Both the position numbers and the translations under genes were made by a program. Source: Hungatella sp. UBA3402 (GTDB lineage: Bacteria; Bacillota; Clostridia; Lachnospirales; Lachnospiraceae). From it: 17,656 bases of DNA. Below the pieces are notes generated by a model. It did not search any database, was not told the origin of the DNA, and saw only the letters and a list, made by a program, of their open reading frames with translations. The DNA is taken from positions 1-17,656 of the forward strand of contig DEPC01000084.1 of the NCBI GenBank assembly GCA_002358555.1, read 5' to 3'. The stretch's first letter is position 1. Every line of letters begins with the position of its first letter. Below are positions 1-5,465 of this stretch, piece by piece.

Positions 1-1
1 G

Positions 2-172
2 AGAGATATTAACTATGATATGAAGTTGGCTGCTGCGAAAGCTATTGCAGAATTGGTAGAACCAGAAAAATTGTGTGCAGAATATATTATTCCTTCAGCT
101 CTTGACCCTAGAGTTGCAGAGTATGTGGCACAGAAGGTTGGGGAAGCTGCCAGAAAATCAGGAGTTGTCTGA
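2..172 (+). CDS. NAD(P)-dependent malic enzyme, C-terminal end (partial)
   Basis: The gene enters from the left edge and stops at TGA 170-172, leaving 56 residues. The visible tail contains DMKLAAAKAIAELV and EYIIPSALDPRVAEYVAQKV and ends KSGVV, which resembles the C-terminal helix region of short bacterial malic enzymes (oxidative decarboxylation of malate to pyruvate, cytosolic). The active site and nucleotide-binding fold lie outside the window, so cofactor preference cannot be read. No convincing GC-rich terminator follows; only A/T runs are seen at about 181-197. The family call rests on the distinctive tail alone. Confidence 0.8.
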   Translation, partial: RDINYDMKLAAAKAIAELVEPEKLCAEYIIPSALDPRVAEYVAQKVGEAARKSGVV

Positions 173-246
173 AAATAGATATAAAAAAAATTTTTTGTAA
201 AATTAAAGGAAGAAATTTTCCATCCATTTTTATTGGATTATCCATG

Positions 247-273
247 TTGATTTTTACAGGGGCATGATACAAT
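247..273 (+). promoter_or_regulatory. Weak candidate promoter ahead of the GACA array
   Basis: A TACAAT -10-like hexamer at 268-273 is preceded by TTGATT at 247-252 with a short 15-nt spacer. If used, the GACA array would lie in the 5' untranslated leader of the lipoprotein at 505. Several TTGACA hexamers (278, 326, 363, 376) are by-products of the array and have no good -10 at 17 nt, so this assignment is tentative. Confidence 0.2.
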
Positions 274-279
274 AATATT

Positions 280-452
280 GACAGAATTACAGACATCTTA
301 GAAGACATCATTGTAGACACCAAGGTTGACATAACTACGGACAACAGCGGTTAACTGGAGAATTGACAGCAAAAGTTGACACAATAACGGACAGCACAGA
401 AGACAAAATAACAGACAACATGCGGGCAGCAAGGGCAGACAGAAAACCGACA
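280..452. repeat. 12-nt phased GACA array in the leader of the 505-1878 gene
   Basis: GACA tetramers begin at 280, 292, 304, 316, 328 and 340 (exact 12-nt steps), then at 365, 378, 390, 402, 414, 438 and 449, mostly again in 12-nt steps with one skipped unit and small slips. The other eight bases of each unit are poorly conserved. Further GACA at 534, 606, 618 and 630 keep the same 12-nt phase as the 378-438 block, so the pattern reaches into the lipoprotein gene. Translated with GAC in frame, the array gives Asp every fourth residue (for example TEDKITDN); the antisense gives MSxx/LSxx repeats. It lies within the 332-base gene-free stretch 173-504. It may be a decayed coding repeat or a DNA-level protein-binding array; the sequence does not decide. 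Confidence 0.75.
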
Positions 453-504
453 AAAGTCTCAGGAGTCCATTTTTGGGGTTTTCGTTTTTGGAGGATTTTG
501 CGTT

Positions 505-1878
505 ATGAAAAGAATCGTAAAAGAGCTCTCTCTGACACTGGCCGCAATGATGGTACCATTCGGCTTAGCTGGATGTTCCCAAGCAGACGCGTCGGTGTCA
601 ATATCGACATCATTGCAGACAGAATCCATGACATCAGTTGCTAATGGAGCAGCACCAGAGGAGACTCCTGAGACTAAAACAGAGGGAGAGAGAGAAGTTA
701 CTCTGTCTCTGTTAATTGACAGTAATGTTTCTCTGGACGGTTTAAAAGCAGTATGCGAATCGGCCTATGAGAAGCTGGGTATTGCCATAGAAATTGAGTA
801 CAAAGTAGATACCAGTGTGTTAAAGACTAGATTAGCTGCTGGCGAGATGACAGATTTAGTCGTTTATAACTCAGGTTCTCTGTTAGAAGCATTAGAGCCT
901 TCAGAGTATTTTATAGATTTGACTACACAGCCTTTTGTAAACCGATATGATGAGACCTATAAAAAATCTGTTACTGTAGATGAGGTAGTTTATGGAGTTC
1001 CATTTACTTCTACCCAGGCAGGAGCAGTTATGTATTATAAACCAATCTATGAAGAACTGGGTCTTGAAATTCCTGGTACATGGGACGAGTTTCTTTCTAA
1101 TTGCCAGAAGATTGATTCTGCAGGATATACAGCATATATCAGTTCCACAGCCCAGGAATCCATGACACAGGTACTATTTTTAGGGGACCATTATAATGTA
1201 ATGGCATCTAATCCAGATTTTGTCAGGGAATTTGAACAGGGTAAGGTTCAGTATGCTTCAGACCAGGTAGCATTAAAAAGCTGGGAAAAATATCAAGATA
1301 TCATTCCTTATCTTCACGAGGAACATACAACTATAACTTATGATGAGGCCTGCCGGATGCTGGCCGAAGGAAGGGGAGCGCACTGGATTTGTTTGACACA
1401 GGCGCTCTCTAATATTTATTCCCTATATGGGGAGGAAGTAGTAAATCAAATTGGTGTATTTGGTATACCTGGAGATAATGCCAATGACCATGGGTTGACA
1501 ATATGGATGCCCAACTCTATTTATGGAAGTATTCATTCAGAAAAGAAGAAAGATATCCTTCGATTTATGGAATTTTACGTTTCTGATGAGGCATTAGATA
1601 TTTATGCAAAGGCTGTTTTACCAGATGGCCCTTATTGTATTAAAGAGTATACTCTTCCAGAAGATTCCTATGATGGAGTAAAAAATGATATGCAGAGGTA
1701 TTTTAAGGAAGGAAAGACCAGGGTTGCTATGGAATTTGAGACTGCAATAAAAGGAGCAAACTGCTCCAGAATCACGCAGTCACTAATTACTGGTTCCATC
1801 TCTGGTAAACAGGCTGCAATAGAATATGATGAGGACTGCAAAAAACAGGCAGTCCAATTAGGATTTCAATGGGATTAA
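505..1878 (+). CDS. Orphan extracellular sugar-binding lipoprotein (ABC family 1 SBP)
   Basis: A 457-residue protein. It has a charged N-terminus (MKRIVKE), a hydrophobic stretch and the lipobox LAGC with the lipidated Cys at residue 24. A Ser/Thr/Glu-rich linker runs to about residue 65. The mature part resembles carbohydrate ABC solute-binding proteins: a first lobe starting REVTLSLLIDS, the element YGVPFTSTQAGAVMYYKPIYEELG, and a 'P.TWDEFL..C.KI..AGYTA' segment typical of family 1. It would sit on the outer face of the membrane and pass a sugar to permeases. The start is set by GGAGG at about 490, 12 nt ahead of ATG. There are no permeases beside it, and a strong terminator follows, so it is monocistronic; it may serve permeases elsewhere or act as a sensor. 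The ligand is unknown. Confidence 0.85.
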   Translation: MKRIVKELSLTLAAMMVPFGLAGCSQADASVSISTSLQTESMTSVANGAAPEETPETKTEGEREVTLSLLIDSNVSLDGLKAVCESAYEKLGIAIEIEYKVDTSVLKTRLAAGEMTDLVVYNSGSLLEALEPSEYFIDLTTQPFVNRYDETYKKSVTVDEVVYGVPFTSTQAGAVMYYKPIYEELGLEIPGTWDEFLSNCQKIDSAGYTAYISSTAQESMTQVLFLGDHYNVMASNPDFVREFEQGKVQYASDQVALKSWEKYQDIIPYLHEEHTTITYDEACRMLAEGRGAHWICLTQALSNIYSLYGEEVVNQIGVFGIPGDNANDHGLTIWMPNSIYGSIHSEKKKDILRFMEFYVSDEALDIYAKAVLPDGPYCIKEYTLPEDSYDGVKNDMQRYFKEGKTRVAMEFETAIKGANCSRITQSLITGSISGKQAAIEYDEDCKKQAVQLGFQWD

Positions 1879-1937
1879 ACTATAAAGAGCCGTTGCAAGA
1901 TGAATGATTACTCAATTTTGCAATGGCTTTTTATAGT
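1879..1937 (+). terminator. Long-stem terminator shared by convergent genes
   Basis: The arm 1879-1898 (ACTATAAAGAGCCGTTGCAA) and the arm 1918-1937 are complementary at 18 of 20 positions, with a 19-nt loop. The two differences are G-U pairs in the plus-strand transcript, so the RNA stem is fully paired in that direction, directly after the stop codon of the lipoprotein gene. On the minus strand the two become A-C mismatches, so it would also serve the converging gene that ends at 1949, but less well. Confidence 0.7.
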
Positions 1938-1948
1938 TTGGTAAGTTG

Positions 1949-2215
1949 CTACTCGGTTGCTTTTTTAGAAAATTCTGTAGTTACCAAGTCTTCATATGGA
2001 ACTCTTGCTGGAAGTTCTCCTGCTTCCTCTAGAATATTCTGCAAAAGGTCAAAACTTTCTTTCTCAAAAACAGTATCTTTTTTCCATGTATCTTGTGCTT
2101 TATATCTTTCTACAATTTTTGTGATATTTTCCAACGGAGTCTCTTTAAATTGAGGGGCAATGGTCTTTGCAATTTCTTCGGCTGAGTGAGAATTAACATA
2201 GTCAATGCCTTTCTG
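1949..2215 (-). pseudogene. SsuA/TauA-like ABC binding protein, C-terminal piece (split by the element)
   Basis: This open frame encodes the last 88 residues of an NMT1/SsuA-like solute-binding protein, from the shared Gln codon through KGIDYVNSHSAEEIAKTIA to the end SKKATE. It has no start codon or ribosome binding site of its own, and on its upstream side it runs into element sequence with a TAG codon six codons before the junction Gln. The matching N-terminal piece is at 13125-13895. Joining them at the CAG codon (2213-2215 with 13161-13163 on the plus strand) restores the frame with no lost or added residue. No internal stop or frameshift has accumulated, so the insertion is either recent or reversible. 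A peptide from this piece alone is unlikely. Confidence 0.88.
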
Positions 2216-2242
2216 GATGGGAAGGAACAAAATATACTATCC
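2190..2242. other. attL: left junction of the integrative element
   Basis: Host gene sequence runs up to a TCTG at 2212-2215, and element sequence starts at 2216. The inner arm 2216-2236 (GATGGGAAGGAACAAAATAT and one more base) matches the reverse complement of 13141-13161 at 17 of 21 positions. Symmetry of the two arms places the crossover dinucleotide at TG, 2214-2215. This is what is expected of one attP half-site next to one attB half-site after integration by a large serine recombinase. Confidence 0.8.
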
Positions 2243-2309
2243 ATTCAAGTCATGAGCATAAAATACAAATAAAAGGAACAATTGTCCAAACAAAAAGGAG
2301 AGCAAGCTA

Positions 2310-2339
2310 TTGCTTTTTAAAGGGGCTGTCAGGTATACT
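2310..2339 (+). promoter_or_regulatory. Candidate promoter of the nucleotidyltransferase-nahK operon
   Basis: TATACT at 2334-2339 is a good -10 box. TTGCTT at 2310-2315 is an acceptable -35 with an 18-nt spacer. The start codon is 38 nt downstream of the -10. A small AGCAA/TTGCT hairpin at 2301-2314 overlaps the -35. It lies inside the element, so it would stay with the cargo after excision. Confidence 0.4.
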
Positions 2340-2376
2340 TAAAGGGTAATAAAACGTGATTACAGGAGGTAATCTT

Positions 2377-3309
2377 ATGGGAGAAGGAACAAAACCTGTA
2401 CTGGTGGTTATGGCAGCCGGAATGGGTAGTCGCTATGGTGGCTTGAAGCAAATTGACCCTGTAGATGAATATGGAAATATTATTATGGATTTTTCCATTT
2501 TTGATGCCAAAGAAGCAGGGTTTGAAAAGGTAGTTTTTATTATCAAAAAGGCGATTGAAAAAGAATTTAAAGAAAATGTAGGTAAGCGTATGGAGCAGCA
2601 TATCCAGACAGAGTATGTATATCAAGAATTGGATAGGCTTCCAGAAAACTTTTCAATACCAGAAGGGCGAATAAAACCATGGGGGACGGGACATGCCATT
2701 CTGTGCTGTAAAGGTGTGATTGATGGACCATTTGCCGTAATCAATGCAGATGACTATTATGGAAAACAGGCGTTTAAAGAAATTTATCATCAGCTAATTA
2801 CTTGCAAAGATACGCAAAAATACCAATATGCCATGGTAGGTTATCATTTGAATAATACGATGACCAAACATGGGTATGTGGCTAGGGGCATTTGTACCAT
2901 CGATGACCAGGGAAAGCTTGTGGATATCCATGAGAGAACTCGGATTGAAAAGAGAGGCGAGGATGGAGCTTATACAGAAGATAATGGGGCTACCTGGGTT
3001 ACTCTTTCCAAAGACACAATAGTATCCATGAATTTGTGGGGATTTACCGATGGAATTCTAGAAGAACTAAACCAACGGTTTGCAACATTTTTAGAAAGGG
3101 AACTTCCTCTCAATCCATTGAAATGTGAATATTTTCTGCCTTTTGTAGTAGATGAGATTTTAAAAGAAGGTAAAGCAGAGGTGACAGTCCTTAAAAGTAA
3201 AGAACGGTGGTATGGCGTCACTTATAAAGAAGATAAAGAAACTGTAATCCAGGCAATTCGTCATCTAAAGGAGCAGGGACTGTACCCAGAAAAGTTGTGG
3301 GAGGAATAA
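2377..3309 (+). CDS. Sugar-1-phosphate nucleotidyltransferase (probable UDP-HexNAc/hexose pyrophosphorylase)
   Basis: A 310-residue member of the NTP-transferase (Rossmann-like) family. The N-terminal signature MAAGMGSRYGGLKQIDP (about residues 12-28) is the nucleotide-binding GxGxR...KQ loop. PWGTGHA near residue 105 is the base/substrate loop, and NADDYYG has Asp125/Asp126 as likely metal ligands. ATG 2377 is preferred over an upstream in-frame GTG (2356) because AGGAGGT at 2364-2370 lies 6 nt before it. It is followed one base later by nahK, so the two are one operon. By context it would convert the kinase product (HexNAc-1-phosphate) or galactose-1-phosphate with UTP into a UDP-sugar, taking the place of the GalT-type uridylyltransferase of the bifidobacterial pathway. 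Substrate and base choice are inferred. Confidence 0.8.
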   Translation: MGEGTKPVLVVMAAGMGSRYGGLKQIDPVDEYGNIIMDFSIFDAKEAGFEKVVFIIKKAIEKEFKENVGKRMEQHIQTEYVYQELDRLPENFSIPEGRIKPWGTGHAILCCKGVIDGPFAVINADDYYGKQAFKEIYHQLITCKDTQKYQYAMVGYHLNNTMTKHGYVARGICTIDDQGKLVDIHERTRIEKRGEDGAYTEDNGATWVTLSKDTIVSMNLWGFTDGILEELNQRFATFLERELPLNPLKCEYFLPFVVDEILKEGKAEVTVLKSKERWYGVTYKEDKETVIQAIRHLKEQGLYPEKLWEE

Positions 3310-3310
3310 A

Positions 3311-4420
3311 ATGAACAACAATAATGAGAAACGATTGGAGGCAGCAAAAGCTTTTGCAATAAGAGGACGGATAAAAAGCTGTGAGCCTTATGGGAGTGGA
3401 CATATTAACTGTACATTTCTTTTAATCTGTGAAGAAGATGGACAGGAGTATTCTTATATTCTGCAACAGATGAATCAGGAAGTTTTTAAAGATATTGAGG
3501 GACTTATGAAGAATGTAAAAGGGGTAACTACATTCCTGCGCCGTCAAATTATAGAAAATCACGGCAATCCAGACCGAGAAACCTTAAATCTAGTTCCAAC
3601 AAAAGACGGAAAGGACTACTATACAGATAGTCAGGGAAATTTTTGGAGGGTGTATCTTTTTATTTCCCAGGCTACCTGTTATAACTTGGTAGAAAAACCA
3701 GAAGACTTTTATCAGAGTGGAAAGGCTTTTGGCAGATTCCAATGTCTTTTGGCAGATTATCCGGCTGATGAACTTACAGAGACAATTCCTGACTTTCATA
3801 ATACTCCTGTTCGGTTTAATACCTTTCAAAAGGCTGTAGATAAGGATATTGTAGGAAGGGCAAGCCAGGTGGAAAAAGAAATTCAGTTTATAAGGGAGAG
3901 GGAGAAGGAGATGGGTCTTGCCCTTAAATTGCAAAAAGAGGGCAAACTTCCTGTGCGAGTAAGTCACAATGACACCAAGTTGAACAATATTATGATTGAT
4001 GATGCAACTGGGCAGGCAATTTGTATTATTGATTTAGATACCATTATGCCTGGATTTTCCATTTTTGATTATGGAGATTCTATCCGATTTGGTGCAAACA
4101 CAGCACAAGAGGATGAACAAGATTTAACTAAAGTATCCTTATCATTGCCGCTTTTTGAGATATATACAAAGGGCTTTTTGGAGGGCAGCCAAGGGCGTTT
4201 GACAGAGACAGAGATTGAATTGCTTCCTTATGGAGCTAAGATGATGACATTAGAATGTGGAATGCGGTTTTTGACAGATTATCTTCAAGGAGATGTATAT
4301 TTCCATATCAGCAGAGATGGTCATAATTTAGACCGTTGTCGTACCCAGCTTGCTTTGGTAGCTGATATGGAAAAAAAATGGAACGATATGGAACGCATTG
4401 TAAAAACCTATCAAGTATGA
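3311..4420 (+). CDS. nahK: N-acetylhexosamine 1-kinase (APH-fold)
   Basis: A 369-residue kinase of the aminoglycoside phosphotransferase fold, close to the usual length of NahK (about 360). The catalytic loop SHNDTKLNNIMID has the proposed base Asp221 and metal ligand Asn226; CIIDLDTIMPG has the metal-binding Asp243. The same HNDTK..N and IDLDT.MPG motifs mark bifidobacterial NahK, which phosphorylates GlcNAc or GalNAc at C1 with ATP. A GGGAGG ribosome binding site overlaps the end of the preceding gene and the start is one base after its stop, so the two are probably translationally coupled. It acts in the cytosol on the N-acetylhexosamine released by LnpA. Its last 10 bases overlap the 3' end of the converging araC-type gene. 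Confidence 0.87.
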   Translation: MNNNNEKRLEAAKAFAIRGRIKSCEPYGSGHINCTFLLICEEDGQEYSYILQQMNQEVFKDIEGLMKNVKGVTTFLRRQIIENHGNPDRETLNLVPTKDGKDYYTDSQGNFWRVYLFISQATCYNLVEKPEDFYQSGKAFGRFQCLLADYPADELTETIPDFHNTPVRFNTFQKAVDKDIVGRASQVEKEIQFIREREKEMGLALKLQKEGKLPVRVSHNDTKLNNIMIDDATGQAICIIDLDTIMPGFSIFDYGDSIRFGANTAQEDEQDLTKVSLSLPLFEIYTKGFLEGSQGRLTETEIELLPYGAKMMTLECGMRFLTDYLQGDVYFHISRDGHNLDRCRTQLALVADMEKKWNDMERIVKTYQV

Positions 4421-5337
4421 TGGATTTTGGAATAATTGCTCTTTTCCGAGAGAAGACGGATGGAAGAAGCATATTCTGAAGGAGTCATATGAGTGATTTT
4501 TTTAAACTGTCTGGAAAAGTAATGAACTGAGGTGTAGCCTAGACGGTCAGATATCTGAGTAAAATTCAACTGATTACTGCGAATTAGTTCTTTGGCAGTA
4601 TCAATTTTCATCAATGTAAAAAATTCGATAACCCCACAACCATGTAACTCCTGAAACAACTTCTGAAGGCGGGAACGACTTATTAATGTATTTTTACAGA
4701 TTCTTTCGATAGTAAGTTGCTCATTGATATGCTCCTCCATATAACGGATAATCCGGTTATAGGTTTCATTGGGACGCCCCAAACGAGGGACACCGCGCTT
4801 CTGAGTGGAGACAGGAAGAGGATTGGCAAAATAGCGACGGTAAAGGTGAATCAAAAGCTCCTCTAAATAATTGCGAATCAGTTGTTCTGCTCCAAATCCA
4901 GGGGAGGAGGTATTGCGGACCAATTCTTCCTGATAAGGGTTATCCAGACGACCAGAAAAGGCATTGCGGGCTTCAATGATAATCTGGGCTAAAAGAGCAT
5001 TTTCTGTCTCTTGGACTGTGAGTATCTGACTGCAAAAGGCATCCATACAGGGAGAATGACATTCAAAAGCAATAACAACCAAGCTAGGAGCACTGTGTCC
5101 ATTGGTAATTACATTGTGGAATTCATTGGGCTGATGGAAAATGATGCTACCTCTTTTTAGGGTATGACGTTGAGTGCCTGCCATAATGTCGATTTCACCC
5201 TTATCTACACAGAGGAATTCCCAGAAATCGTGGCTTTCGCCAGGAAAAGAAAAATCACTCATATAGTCAAAATAATGGATAGAGATGATGCTGCGGACAG
5301 TTAAAGTAGTCCGCAGTTGGGTACTTTTGTATGTCAT
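4411..5337 (-). CDS. AraC-family transcriptional regulator of the cargo genes
   Basis: A 308-residue protein. The N-terminal part (about 20-110) is a cupin-like sensor domain, with HDFWEFLCVDKGEID and a QPNEFHNV segment. The C-terminal 100 residues (about 190-295) form two helix-turn-helix units: LTIERICKNTLISRSRLQKL, then ISDRLGYTSVHYFSRQFKK followed by MTPSEYA, the AraC signature. GGAGG stands just ahead of the ATG on the minus strand. It is divergent from lnpA and most likely activates lnpA and the transporter in response to the disaccharide or a breakdown product. Its end converges on nahK with a 10-bp overlap and no terminator between them. Confidence 0.85.
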   Translation of the reverse strand: MTYKSTQLRTTLTVRSIISIHYFDYMSDFSFPGESHDFWEFLCVDKGEIDIMAGTQRHTLKRGSIIFHQPNEFHNVITNGHSAPSLVVIAFECHSPCMDAFCSQILTVQETENALLAQIIIEARNAFSGRLDNPYQEELVRNTSSPGFGAEQLIRNYLEELLIHLYRRYFANPLPVSTQKRGVPRLGRPNETYNRIIRYMEEHINEQLTIERICKNTLISRSRLQKLFQELHGCGVIEFFTLMKIDTAKELIRSNQLNFTQISDRLGYTSVHYFSRQFKKITHMTPSEYASSIRLLSEKSNYSKIHHT

Positions 5338-5364
5338 GGGAGCCTCCGTAATTTTGTTAGGGAG

Positions 5365-5393
5365 AGTATAACATATCTTGTCATCAACTGCAA
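5365..5393 (-). promoter_or_regulatory. Candidate promoter of the araC-type gene
   Basis: On the minus strand, TTGCAG (complement of 5388-5393) is followed after exactly 17 nt by TATACT (complement of 5365-5370), 27 nt before the start codon. The -35 box is part of the left copy of the 11-bp repeat, so a protein bound there would block or adjust this promoter; autoregulation is a reasonable inference. Confidence 0.45.
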
Positions 5394-5411
5394 GGAGGCT
5401 ATCAACTGCAA
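5383..5411. promoter_or_regulatory. Paired 11-bp repeat, probable AraC-type operator
   Basis: ATCAACTGCAA occurs identically at 5383-5393 and 5401-5411, 18 bp start to start, in the middle of the 128-bp gap between the divergent genes. Two directly repeated half-sites are the usual target of an AraC-family dimer. The right copy overlaps the candidate -35 of lnpA, the left copy that of the regulator. Confidence 0.6.
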
Positions 5412-5434
5412 TAAGTAATTGCGAAACTTATAGT
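5406..5434 (+). promoter_or_regulatory. Candidate lnpA promoter
   Basis: TATAGT at 5429-5434 is a fair -10 box. At 17 nt upstream lies CTGCAA (5406-5411), a poor -35 that is the end of the right 11-bp repeat. A weak -35 replaced by an operator fits a promoter that needs its activator. The start codon is 32 nt downstream of the -10. Confidence 0.4.
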
Positions 5435-5465
5435 CCATAATTTGTAAGGAAAGAAAGGAGAAAAA

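Noticed and set aside
108..344. Minus-strand open frame with MSxx repeats
   Set aside because: It is the antisense reading of the same 12-nt array, runs into the malic enzyme gene on the opposite strand, and lacks a ribosome binding site.
280..452. Possible CRISPR-like array
   Set aside because: The repeated core is only four bases with 8-base variable parts; there are no 25-37 bp repeats, no spacers of normal size and no cas genes.
363..644. Open frame of 93 codons with Asp every fourth residue
   Set aside because: It begins at TTG with no ribosome binding site, overlaps the well-supported lipoprotein gene out of frame, and its regularity comes from the GACA array. Noted as a possible fossil, not called as a gene.
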